Notes under the pieces: model-generated
The model's database searches: none
What the model saw: only the letters and a program-made list of their open reading frames with translations
What the model was told of the DNA's origin: nothing
Position numbers and translations under genes: made by a program
Origin: UBA8828 sp964510855
GTDB taxonomy: Bacteria > Verrucomicrobiota > Verrucomicrobiia > Opitutales > UBA953
NCBI GenBank assembly: GCA_964510855.1
Contig: CAZEDB010000006.1
Span: forward strand, 1 to 64,000
Direction of reading: 5' to 3'
DNA: 64,000 bases
Shown: in pieces, positions 18,028-26,485 of the stretch
Numbering within the stretch: the first letter of the stretch is position 1
Layout of the letters: every line of letters starts with the position of its first letter

Positions 18028-18972
18028 TTAGGTGGCACGTGGGTGCGCTTTCCGGTGAACATCTCTCAGGCGACTCAAGGTAAGATGGGTGTAAATTTGC
18101 GTGGTTGAAAGCGAGGCGTGACCGAGCTGCTCTTGCACCAAGCGAAGGTCAGCACCGTTAGCCAAGAGGTGCGTAGCACAGGCGTGGCGAAGTTTATGGG
18201 GCGAAAGATCCATCGGTAAACCTGCCGCACGTAAACGGTCTTTAACTAAACGTTGCACGGCACGGGCATGAAGCGGACCGCCGCGACGAGCCATTAAGAG
18301 CGGGTCGTCACGGTTAGAGGTTGGGCGCAGGGCAAGATAAGCCTGCACTGCTGCCAGTGCCATATCGCCTACGGGGATGACGCGCTCCTTAGCGCCTTTA
18401 CCCACAACGCGAACCAGACCCGACGTCCGATCTAAGTCACCGATTTTTAGGCCACAAAGTTCTGAAACCCGTAGGCCTCCGCCATAAAGGAGTTCAAGGG
18501 CAGCCCGGTCACAAGCCAAGGACAGCGGGGTTTCAGCAACACGCGCAACCGTCTTAGGATCATCGAGTAATCCTGCCGCTTGAGTTTCGGTAAACAACTT
18601 CGGCAACCGACGAGGAAGTTTGGGTAAAGCTAAACCCGCAGCTGGCGAGGTGGCTAATTCACCGCGGCGACGTAAATCGGCAAGAAACGCTCGCGCCGCC
18701 GAAAGTTGATTATGCACCGACGCCCGGGCATGCGTCCGTTGCAGTTCAATCACGTAGTCGCGCAAATTGCGGGCGGTGAGTTGCGACCATTCACCTGACC
18801 AGCCTTGGCGTTGCAACCAACGCGTCAAATCGCGCAGGGATCGACCATAGGTCTCCAGGGTGCGTGGGGAAAGACGACGCCCGACACGACCACGCTCGAG
18901 AAACGCCGCCACGGCATTAAGACCCGGAGGCTTATCCGATGCACCCGACGGTTGGCGCGAACGACGGGTCAA
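18028..18972 (-). CDS. xerC: XerC/D-type tyrosine recombinase
   Basis: The 314-residue protein has the SAM-like core-binding domain (about 18-105) and the catalytic domain with Arg168, Lys192, His259, Arg262, His285 and nucleophile Tyr294 (HKLRH and IYTHL contexts). Xer recombinases resolve chromosome dimers at dif. The gene sits in a housekeeping setting, coupled to queF by an ATGA overlap, and not beside an integron or phage, so a chromosomal Xer role is likely. XerC and XerD are hard to separate from sequence alone. Confidence 0.88.
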   Translation of the reverse strand: MTRRSRQPSGASDKPPGLNAVAAFLERGRVGRRLSPRTLETYGRSLRDLTRWLQRQGWSGEWSQLTARNLRDYVIELQRTHARASVHNQLSAARAFLADLRRRGELATSPAAGLALPKLPRRLPKLFTETQAAGLLDDPKTVARVAETPLSLACDRAALELLYGGGLRVSELCGLKIGDLDRTSGLVRVVGKGAKERVIPVGDMALAAVQAYLALRPTSNRDDPLLMARRGGPLHARAVQRLVKDRLRAAGLPMDLSPHKLRHACATHLLANGADLRLVQEQLGHASLSTTQIYTHLTLSRLRDVHRKAHPRAT

Positions 18973-19379
18973 GCGGGCTTGCGGCCGTGTTCCGAGCGGA
19001 CCGTGATGGCGATGCCGCCGCGAACCTCAAAGGCACCGGTAACCTCGCACCACACGGGGTCGAGTGCCTTAACCAAATCGTCGAGAATCTTATTGGTCAG
19101 ATGCTCATGGAAAACACCCTGGTTACGGAAGGACCAATAGTAGAGTTTCAAAGACTTGGATTCCACAATGCGTGGCCCTGGAATGTAACGAATCGTCAGC
19201 GTGGCAAAATCGGGCTGACCTGTAGCCGGGCAAAGACAGGTGAACTCCGAGGTGGTAAGCTCGACCACATACGAGCGCCCCTCGTGGCGATTGGGAAAGG
19301 TCTCTAGGGTGCTTTGCGGCTGATTCTGCGTATTGCCGAGGTGCGAGAGACCGGTGAGGTCGTGGGGCTGAGTGGCCAT
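18969..19379 (-). CDS. queF: NADPH-dependent 7-cyano-7-deazaguanine reductase
   Basis: A 136-residue member of the short (unimodular) QueF family. It carries the catalytic cysteine in EFTCLCPATGQPDF and the family signature ESKSLKLYYWSFRNQG followed by FHEHLTNKILDDL. The enzyme reduces preQ0 to preQ1 in queuosine synthesis. The ATG at 19379 is chosen because it starts a normal-length protein; an upstream in-frame extension adds an unrelated, proline-rich stretch. It overlaps xerC by four bases and is divergent from ispC. Confidence 0.93.
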   Translation of the reverse strand: MATQPHDLTGLSHLGNTQNQPQSTLETFPNRHEGRSYVVELTTSEFTCLCPATGQPDFATLTIRYIPGPRIVESKSLKLYYWSFRNQGVFHEHLTNKILDDLVKALDPVWCEVTGAFEVRGGIAITVRSEHGRKPA

Positions 19380-19484
19380 ACCCCTAGGGAAACAGGACCC
19401 GGGCGGGTGACAAGGTTTCCTTCCATTCACCTTACTACTTGCCTCATGCTTCCTGAGTGGTTGCCTCAAACCACGCTCCTGCGC

Positions 19485-20645
19485 ATGGAACCCAGGCCCA
19501 TCGCCATCCTCGGGGCCACTGGCTCCATCGGCACCTCAACCCTTGCGGTGGTTCGGGCCCATCCGTCACGTCTCCGGGTGGCCAGTCTGGCGGCAGGTAG
19601 CCGATGGGAGGCTTTAGTTGAGCCAGCCCGGGAGTTTAAGGTCCCCGTGATTGCCCTCGGTGACCCCAAAGCGGCAGAGGCTGCCCGACGCGCCCAAGTG
19701 TTTCCCGCAGGCACGCGCATCCTCTCAGGTTTGGAGGGCTTAAGCGAAGCTGCCTGCCTACCCGAAGTTCATACCGTAGTTTCAGCAATTGTTGGCACCT
19801 CAGGTTTACGTCCAACCCTTGCGGCAATTCGTGCGAAAAAAACCATCGCACTCGCGAGTAAAGAAATTTTGGTCATGGCGGGTCGGACCATTACCTCCGA
19901 AGCACGCACGCACGGCGTGCGTTTATTGCCGGTTGATAGCGAACACAATGCGCTCCATCAACTTTTACGCGGGAAGGATCGACAAGAAATTGCCCGACTC
20001 GTACTCACCGCTTCGGGCGGACCTTTCCGCCATCTTTCCCTCGCTCAACTCAGCAGCGTCACGCCTGAAGATGCCCTGCGTCATCCTAATTGGTCGATGG
20101 GCCCGAAAGTCACGGTCGATTCCGCCACCATGGCAAACAAAGGACTCGAAGTGATCGAAGCGCGTTGGTTGTTTGATTTACCCGAGTCCGCCATCGACGT
20201 CGTCATCCACCCTCAAAGCATTATTCATGCCTTAGTCTTGCTCGCTGACGGGAGCCTCCAGGCCCAGCTCAGCACGCCCTCGATGGCCTATCCCATTCAA
20301 GACTGCTTACTGGCTCCCGAACGACCCAGTTGCCCTGCCCCACGCCTAGACTTTGCCCAAGCACTTAATCTCGAACTCCTGCCCCCTGACCCAAGCCGCT
20401 ACCCTTTACTCGAGGGTGCCCGCGAGGTTGCCCGCCAAGGCGGTACCGCACCCGCAGCCTTCAACGCCGCCAACGAAGTCGCCGTTGAGGCCTTCCTCGC
20501 TCGCCGCTTACCCTTTACTGAAATCGCCTCCGTGGTGCTTGCGGCTGTAGCGGCTACGCCCGTAGCTGATGAAACTCTGGAAGCAGCCATGGCTGCCGAT
20601 ACCGAAGCCCGCCTGCGGGCGCTTGAATCCATCAGCCGGCGCTAA
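19485..20645 (+). CDS. ispC: 1-deoxy-D-xylulose-5-phosphate reductoisomerase
   Basis: The second MEP-pathway enzyme, which converts DXP to MEP with NADPH. The start MEPRPIAILG leads straight into the dinucleotide motif GATGSIGTST at 10-19. Further hallmarks are LLPVDSEHNA and WSMGPKVTVDSATMANKGLE. From the ATG at 19485 the product is 386 residues, close to the family norm of about 390-400. An in-frame ATG at 19446 would add 13 residues. rseP follows 71 bases downstream, a linkage common in bacteria. Confidence 0.95.
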   Translation: MEPRPIAILGATGSIGTSTLAVVRAHPSRLRVASLAAGSRWEALVEPAREFKVPVIALGDPKAAEAARRAQVFPAGTRILSGLEGLSEAACLPEVHTVVSAIVGTSGLRPTLAAIRAKKTIALASKEILVMAGRTITSEARTHGVRLLPVDSEHNALHQLLRGKDRQEIARLVLTASGGPFRHLSLAQLSSVTPEDALRHPNWSMGPKVTVDSATMANKGLEVIEARWLFDLPESAIDVVIHPQSIIHALVLLADGSLQAQLSTPSMAYPIQDCLLAPERPSCPAPRLDFAQALNLELLPPDPSRYPLLEGAREVARQGGTAPAAFNAANEVAVEAFLARRLPFTEIASVVLAAVAATPVADETLEAAMAADTEARLRALESISRR

Positions 20646-20716
20646 GTAACTGGCTAAAGGCTTTCTCGCTTCGCTTATCTCAAACTTTCCCCTTAACCCT
20701 CTCGTACCTTTCATCC

Positions 20717-22513
20717 ATGCCCTCCTTTCAAGAACTCTTCTCTAATAGCTGGGGCATTATCCTAGCGGTACTTTTCTTTGGCGGCGCCATCTTTGTTCAC
20801 GAGCTGGGACACTTTCTCGCCGCTCGCTGGCGCGGACTTAAAGTTGAGCGTTTTTCAATTGGTATGGGACCGCGGGTGTTTGGTTGGACTGGTAAAGACG
20901 GCGTCGACTACCGCATCTCGCTCCTTCCCCTAGGCGGCTATGTAGCACTCCCGCAAATGGCGGACATGTCGGCGGTGGAAGGCACGACCGACGATCAAGC
21001 TGAGCGACTCCCACCAATATCCTACGCCGACAAGATGTATGTCGCCGTAGCTGGGGCAGTCTTCAACGTCCTCTTCGCCTTCTTCCTCGCCATCATTCTT
21101 TGGCGTGTAGGCACCCCCGTACAAGAAGGTGCAGAGACCACCCTTATCGGGCACGTTGAAAGCGTGATTGGTGCGGGGGGGCCTTTGGCTGATATTGGTG
21201 CAGGCCGAACGCTCCCTGGACCAGGCGTAGCCGCTGGTCTTAAAGCCGGCGATCGCATCGTCGCCATCGACGGTACGAGCGTGTCGCACTGGCAACAAGT
21301 CAGCGAAGCGATTTTACTCGGCAAAGGCCGCACCGCCGAAGGTGCTCCGAGTTGCACCTTAACCATCGAGCGCAACGGTGAATATCTAGAAATCACCGCC
21401 CTACCCGAACTCGTTCCTAGTAATAGTCGTACCAGTGATCGCATTCGAGTTTTAGGTCTCCAACCCCAGAGCTCAGTCATTTTAGGTGAACCGATTGCCA
21501 ACTCACCTGCCGAAAAAGCCGGTCTCCGCAAAGGCGACCGCGTGCTGTCAGTTGATGGTCAAGTCGTACGTGGACCTGAATCCTTTCGCCAACTTCTCCG
21601 CTCTACTGAGCCTGGCCCTCGCCAATTCGTGGTTGAGCGTGAAGACGGCACGCAAGCGAATCTCGCGGTCACACCTCAGGCGATTTTGCGCACCAATCCA
21701 GTAGTCGCTATCACGCACGGCGAAACGGGCGAGGAGCGCGTCGTCCTCATCCCCGTACCGGTGGAAGGCCAAGAAGGTAAGTATAAGTTAGTGGTACTTA
21801 GTGCCACGGGCACTCCCGAAATTACCCAAGCCTTACAACTGGGTGCGGTCTTAGATAAAGCCAACGGCCGAGAAATTGTCGCGATTCATTCAGCGGAAGA
21901 CTTGATCGATGCAGCCGCACCGAATGGACGTGACTTTCAAATCTTTTGGAGCCGCGCGGGCAGCGAAGGCAATGTCACCCTCCGTGCCGCCTCGGTGCGT
22001 GTGATTCAACCTGCGCCGATTCCTTCTATCGGGGCCGACATCCAAACGCGCCGTATTTTAGTGCACCGTACGCCCTTTGAACAAGCCGGCCAAGCCTTCC
22101 GCTCCACCGTAGCGACGCTCGATCGCCTGATTGATCGCGACTCTAATATTCAACTCAACCAATTGATGGGAGCGATTGGTATCGCTAAAATGTATGTCAC
22201 CTTGTCCGACGACTTCCGTCTCGTGCTTTGGTTTTCGGTCATCATCAACATCAACTTAGCGATTCTCAACCTTCTCCCCATCCCGGTGCTCGATGGCGGC
22301 CACATGCTGCAAGCTACGGTAGAGCGCTTGATGCGACGCTCCTTACCCTCGCGGCTAGTCATCTGGACGCAGTACGTCTTCGTGGGTGCCCTGATGGGCC
22401 TAATGGCCTACGTCCTGCTTAACGACGTCCGTCGCTGCTCAGGCGACGGGGATGCTCGACTCTCCGCCGAACTCCTCCAGCGCCACGTCGTCCGGCCGGT
22501 AGAGTTTAAGTGA
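20717..22513 (+). CDS. rseP: RseP-type site-2 intramembrane metalloprotease
   Basis: The zinc motif HELGH is at 28-32 in the first membrane helix, and the second motif LDGGH is at 525-529 in the last third. At least two PDZ regions lie between them (for example AAGLKAGDRIVAIDG and AEKAGLRKGDRVLSVDG). Such enzymes cut membrane-bound anti-sigma factors and remnant signal peptides. At 598 residues it is longer than E. coli RseP (450), with extra sequence between the PDZ part and the second motif. The last few codons lie inside the 55-base segment duplicated around the assembly gap; the stop at 22511-22513 is before the Ns. Confidence 0.93.
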   Translation: MPSFQELFSNSWGIILAVLFFGGAIFVHELGHFLAARWRGLKVERFSIGMGPRVFGWTGKDGVDYRISLLPLGGYVALPQMADMSAVEGTTDDQAERLPPISYADKMYVAVAGAVFNVLFAFFLAIILWRVGTPVQEGAETTLIGHVESVIGAGGPLADIGAGRTLPGPGVAAGLKAGDRIVAIDGTSVSHWQQVSEAILLGKGRTAEGAPSCTLTIERNGEYLEITALPELVPSNSRTSDRIRVLGLQPQSSVILGEPIANSPAEKAGLRKGDRVLSVDGQVVRGPESFRQLLRSTEPGPRQFVVEREDGTQANLAVTPQAILRTNPVVAITHGETGEERVVLIPVPVEGQEGKYKLVVLSATGTPEITQALQLGAVLDKANGREIVAIHSAEDLIDAAAPNGRDFQIFWSRAGSEGNVTLRAASVRVIQPAPIPSIGADIQTRRILVHRTPFEQAGQAFRSTVATLDRLIDRDSNIQLNQLMGAIGIAKMYVTLSDDFRLVLWFSVIININLAILNLLPIPVLDGGHMLQATVERLMRRSLPSRLVIWTQYVFVGALMGLMAYVLLNDVRRCSGDGDARLSAELLQRHVVRPVEFK

Positions 22514-22676
22514 GGGGGGAGNNNNNNNNNNNNNNNNNNNNNNNNNNNNNNNNNNNNNNNNNNNNNNNNNNNNNNNNNNNNNNNNNNNNNNNNNNNNNNN
22601 NNNNNNNNNNNNNNNNNNNNNCCGAACTCCTCCAGCGCCACGTCGTCCGGCCGGTAGAGTTTAAGTGAGGGGGGAG
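22467..22676. other. scaffold gap with 55-base duplicated edges
   Basis: Bases 22522-22621 are 100 Ns. The 55 bases before the gap (22467-22521) are identical to the 55 bases after it (22622-22676), and both copies include the end of rseP. This is what remains when an assembler joins two contigs that share one k-mer without merging them. The true sequence probably has a single copy and little or no missing DNA. Confidence 0.9.
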
Positions 22677-22685
22677 TGGGGAGGA

Positions 22686-22713
22686 GAGATTAGGGATTAG
22701 GGATGAGGGGTAT
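22686..22713. repeat. short array of the GGGATNA heptad, followed by an AT-only tract
   Basis: Three to four consecutive in-phase 7-base units (GAGATTA, GGGATTA, GGGATGA, then a diverged unit) occupy 22686-22713. They are followed to 22740 by an almost pure A/T tract built from AATTAA-like words. The same heptad occurs at 59.7 kb and 62.7-63.0 kb. Nothing coding is seen between rseP and ispG apart from this repeat, the gap and the hairpin at 22756. Confidence 0.7.
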
Positions 22714-22733
22714 GAAATTAAAAATTAAGAATT

Positions 22734-22774
22734 AAAAAAAGAAGTTGCAGGTAGGGCGGTTTCTCCGAAACCGC
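22734..22774 (-). terminator. probable terminator of ispG
   Basis: A 7-bp perfect inverted repeat (GCGGTTT / AAACCGC, five-base loop) lies at 22756-22774. On the minus strand a run of seven T follows about 15 bases later (22734-22740 on the plus strand). The position just past the ispG stop fits transcription termination, but the T-run is farther from the stem than usual. The flanking GTAGGG plus palindrome could instead be one copy of a dispersed palindromic repeat. Confidence 0.45.
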
Positions 22775-22802
22775 TCAGACACTATCTAGGGTAACCGTGA
22801 GG

Positions 22803-24803
22803 TTAATTCGGCTCGATCCACTTGCCGTGTTCCTTGATGAGGTCGACCAAGCGCTCCACGGCTTCTGCTTGCGGGATATTAAAGCGTACCGGGTCACGAC
22901 CGACATAGAGATTAATTTTTCCTGGGGCACCGCCGACATAACCAAAGTCTGCATCGGCCATCTCTCCTGGGCCATTAACGATGCAACCCATGACCGCAAT
23001 TGTGACGCCCTTGAGATGACCGGTGCGTTCTTTAATCCGCAGGGTGGTCGATTGAATGTCAAAGAGTGTCCGTCCACAACTTGGACAGGCAACAAACTCG
23101 GTCTTGATTTGTCGGGCACGTGCTCCTTGCAGAATGTCGTAAGCTAGGGTGAGTCGCTTCTCAATGGCAGCCGGCGTTTCACAGGAGAGCATATCGCCTA
23201 GGCCATCAACCAAGAGACCCCCCGCATGCAACGAAGCCTCGAGGAGTCTGCCGCTAAAACTCTCATCGAGCTCGGTGGCATGCACTTCGCGACAGCGAAT
23301 CCAAATCGGCGCCTTGCAGTCTAACCGACGCAGCTCCTCAGCCAGCCAACGGTAGGTACCGGCAGCGTGTAAGCCTTTCGGTAGCGTCGAGCAGGTTACG
23401 AGTAGGCGTGAAGGGTTTAACTTTTGCAGTGCGGCACCGTGCCTAGCCAGAGTGTCAGGCGAAAGATCAACCGCCACTAGGCCTTTAAAGGCTTCCCAAC
23501 GTCCAAGCTGCTCAAGCGTCACCACGGGGATAACGGGAACGCCGATATCGCTCAGCGCTAGGTCGGTCGGGGTGACTTCTGGTGTGGTCTCAACCAAAAT
23601 CGCCTGTACATGGGTACGTAGCGCATCACGCAGCGCAGCCAAACCCGCTGCTTGGTGGGCGCCAGCGAAAGGTACGAGTAAGCCCTCGATGCGGGCTTCA
23701 CGCTGACCCGCATGCACCGCCACAACTTCACGCACGATGGCAGCAGATTGTTCGAGACTATGATGGGTCGCCACAATCACGCGGGGCAGATGGGCCGCTC
23801 CGGCGGCACAACCGGGAGCTAAGAAGATTTCCGCCGCAGGGCGGCGTCGAAACACGTAAGGGTCAACCGCATCGCGCATGTCTGCGGCTGCCGCCACTGG
23901 GTCACTCGTAGCCCAGAGGCGTTCAGCGCGGCGGGCCAGTTCGCGACAGACCGGAATCTCATACCAAGGATCTTCGGTCAACGAGACCCGAATGGTGTCT
24001 CCCAAACCATCGGCGAGCAGGGAGCCGATACCGATGGCCGACTTAATCCGCGCGTCTTCACCCTCCCCTGCCTCAGTTACGCCGAGATGGAGGGGATAAT
24101 GCATGTGCTCATCGGCCATGCGCCTAGCGGCCAGTCGATAAGCCTCAACCATGACCTTAGGGTTCGAGGCTTTCATCGAGAGTACGATATCCTGGAAGCC
24201 GTGAGTCTCGCAGATTCGTACAAATTCTAACGCCGACTCCACCATTCCCATAGGCGTATCGCCGAAACGATTAAGGATGCGGTCAGAAAGCGAACCGTGA
24301 TTGGTACCGATACGTAAGGCTCGACCCAAGGCTTTAGCTCTCAGGACTAAAGGGGAGAAGGCCTCATGAAGGCGTTCGAGTTCTTCGCGGTACTGCGCAT
24401 CGGTGTATTCGCGAACCGCAAATTTCTTTTTATCGGCATAATTACCAGGGTTAACCCGAATTTTTTCTACGTGCTCGACCGCTTCCATCGCCGCTACCGG
24501 CAAGAAGTGAATATCCGCAACTAAGGGCTGATTAAAACCCGCGGCCCGGAATTGTTGATGAATGGCTTTGAGGGCAAAGGCGGCTGCCTTATTCGGAGCG
24601 GTGATGCGGATAAATTCACAGCCGGCCTCGGCAAGACGAATACACTGCGCGAGGGTAGCGGCAATATCCTCGGTATCCGAGGTCGTCATGGATTGGACAC
24701 GAATAGGATTGGCGCCTCCGACCCCAATTCCGCCAATTAGGACCTCACGGGTAAAACGCCGTACCGAGCGCAAGCGCGAGGAGCAGTAGGCAGGGTCCGT
24801 CAT
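22803..24803 (-). CDS. ispG: (E)-4-hydroxy-3-methylbut-2-enyl-diphosphate synthase, long form
   Basis: The 666-residue protein makes HMBPP, the penultimate MEP intermediate, using a [4Fe-4S] cluster. The N-terminal TIM barrel begins near VLIGGIGVGGANPIRVQSMT. The C-terminal domain has the cluster ligands Cys573, Cys576 (ACPSCGRT) and Cys607 (GCIVNGPGE), with Glu614. Between them lies an inserted domain of roughly 250 residues, as in the plant, chlamydial and Bacteroidota long form. E. coli IspG has 372 residues. The gene is transcribed alone towards rseP. Confidence 0.95.
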   Translation of the reverse strand: MTDPAYCSSRLRSVRRFTREVLIGGIGVGGANPIRVQSMTTSDTEDIAATLAQCIRLAEAGCEFIRITAPNKAAAFALKAIHQQFRAAGFNQPLVADIHFLPVAAMEAVEHVEKIRVNPGNYADKKKFAVREYTDAQYREELERLHEAFSPLVLRAKALGRALRIGTNHGSLSDRILNRFGDTPMGMVESALEFVRICETHGFQDIVLSMKASNPKVMVEAYRLAARRMADEHMHYPLHLGVTEAGEGEDARIKSAIGIGSLLADGLGDTIRVSLTEDPWYEIPVCRELARRAERLWATSDPVAAAADMRDAVDPYVFRRRPAAEIFLAPGCAAGAAHLPRVIVATHHSLEQSAAIVREVVAVHAGQREARIEGLLVPFAGAHQAAGLAALRDALRTHVQAILVETTPEVTPTDLALSDIGVPVIPVVTLEQLGRWEAFKGLVAVDLSPDTLARHGAALQKLNPSRLLVTCSTLPKGLHAAGTYRWLAEELRRLDCKAPIWIRCREVHATELDESFSGRLLEASLHAGGLLVDGLGDMLSCETPAAIEKRLTLAYDILQGARARQIKTEFVACPSCGRTLFDIQSTTLRIKERTGHLKGVTIAVMGCIVNGPGEMADADFGYVGGAPGKINLYVGRDPVRFNIPQAEAVERLVDLIKEHGKWIEPN

Positions 24804-24928
24804 GACAGGTTGTAAATGGCTCCCAAGTCACCAGAAGGCAAGGCGAGGAGCAGGCTTGTTTAAGCCTAGAAAGCTTTACGCTATTTTTCGTTCTTCGTTT
24901 TTGGGCTCTCTGCCTTTAACCCTTAGGG

Positions 24929-26485
24929 ATGACTAAGCCCGTCTTGCTCGTAATCCGTGATGGCTGGGGGGAAAACCCAAATCCCGCTCATGCCGCCTTT
25001 GATGCCATTCGCGTGGCGAACCTCCCCGTCTCACGCCGCTTAACTAAGCAATGGCCGCGGACAGAGATCCTGGCGCACGGGTTAGATGTGGGTCTCCCGG
25101 TTGGCATCATGGGTAATTCTGAAGTCGGTCACCAGAACATCGGGGCGGGTCGCATTGTGGATCAGGAAATTGTCCGCATCGACAAAGGCCTAACCGACCC
25201 TGCAGCGATGCGCCGTAACCCCGCCTTCCGCGGACTGGTTGAAAACGTGCAACGCACGGGCGGCACCGTCCACCTCATGGGCTTATGCTCCGAGGCAGGC
25301 GTCCACTCTACCCTGCCCCATCTCTACGCCCTCGTACGCCTATTTAAAGAAGAGGGTCTTACCCAAGTACTCATTCACGCTTTCATGGATGGTCGTGATA
25401 GCCCTCCGACCAGTGGGCTCAGTTACCTCCGTCAGCTCGAAGCCGAACTCGCTAAGATTGGCTTAGGTAAAGTCGCCAGCGTCGCCGGTCGCTTCTGGGC
25501 AATGGACCGCGATAATCGCTGGGACCGCGTTAAGACTGCCTACGAAGCTTTGACCGGAGCCCCCGCACCTGAGGCACCCTCGGCAGCCGCGGCGGTACAG
25601 GCCTATTATGACCAGCCCTCGGCTCCTACCATGGTGGGCGATGAGTTTGTACCCGCTACTCGGATTAAGGGTACCAGCTTTATTAAAGACGGCGATTCGG
25701 TGCTCTTCTTTAACTTCCGTGGGGATCGCCCGCGCGAGCTGACGCGTGCGTTTTTAGATAACGATTTCCAAGGCTTCCCTCGCCCGAAAAAGTTAAGCCT
25801 CTTTTACGCTACCCTGACCAATTACGAAAAAGGTCTCTGCCCAAATGTCGTTTTTGATAAGCCCCCTAAGATGGTAAATATTTTGGGTGAATGGATTGCG
25901 CAAAAAGGCCTGAAACAATTCCGCACCGCTGAGACGGAAAAATTCCCCCATGTTACGTTCTTCTTTAACGATTACCGCGAAGAACCTTTCCCTGGTGAAG
26001 AGCGTGGCATGGCCCAAAGCCCCAAGGAAGTTGCCACCTACGATCTAAAACCTGAGATGTCGGCTGCTGAAGTCACCCAATTAGCCAAGGAAGCCCTCCT
26101 CTCTGGTAAATATGCCTTGGTGGTCGTGAATTATGCTAACCCCGACATGGTTGGCCATACCGGCTCCTTGGCCGCGGTTTGCCAAGCCTGTGAAACCGTG
26201 GATCGCGGCTTGGGCGAATTGCTTGCGGCGGTAGATGCGGTCGGTGGTCAGGCTCTGGTTACGGCTGACCATGGCAACGCCGATCAAATGTGGGAACCCG
26301 AAGAAAACTCGGCTCACACCCGCCACACCCTCAACCCCGTCGAAGTGGTGCTTTATGGTAAAGGTCTAGAGGGCGCTAAACTTCGGCCTACAGGACGACT
26401 CGCTGACATTGCGCCCACGCTGCTGGATTTAATGGGCTTACCCAAACCTCCAGAAATGACGGGGACGAGTTTACGCCTAGCTTAA
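24929..26485 (+). CDS. gpmI: 2,3-bisphosphoglycerate-independent phosphoglycerate mutase
   Basis: The 518-residue enzyme interconverts 3- and 2-phosphoglycerate in glycolysis. It is an alkaline-phosphatase-superfamily protein with metal-binding Asp11 (IRDGWG), the catalytic serine Ser64 in MGNSEVGHQNIGAGR, DGRDSPP and GRFWAMDRDNRW in the phosphotransfer domain, and the C-terminal TADHGNAD and HTRHT metal motifs. The length is normal. The start ATG follows a pyrimidine-rich leader. The last two codons and the stop share a palindrome with the convergent ispH gene. Confidence 0.96.
   Translation: MTKPVLLVIRDGWGENPNPAHAAFDAIRVANLPVSRRLTKQWPRTEILAHGLDVGLPVGIMGNSEVGHQNIGAGRIVDQEIVRIDKGLTDPAAMRRNPAFRGLVENVQRTGGTVHLMGLCSEAGVHSTLPHLYALVRLFKEEGLTQVLIHAFMDGRDSPPTSGLSYLRQLEAELAKIGLGKVASVAGRFWAMDRDNRWDRVKTAYEALTGAPAPEAPSAAAAVQAYYDQPSAPTMVGDEFVPATRIKGTSFIKDGDSVLFFNFRGDRPRELTRAFLDNDFQGFPRPKKLSLFYATLTNYEKGLCPNVVFDKPPKMVNILGEWIAQKGLKQFRTAETEKFPHVTFFFNDYREEPFPGEERGMAQSPKEVATYDLKPEMSAAEVTQLAKEALLSGKYALVVVNYANPDMVGHTGSLAAVCQACETVDRGLGELLAAVDAVGGQALVTADHGNADQMWEPEENSAHTRHTLNPVEVVLYGKGLEGAKLRPTGRLADIAPTLLDLMGLPKPPEMTGTSLRLA

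Noticed and set aside
22408..22641. A minus-strand open frame spanning the first N gap
   Set aside because: It is created by translating through Ns and the duplicated 55 bases; there is no biological support.
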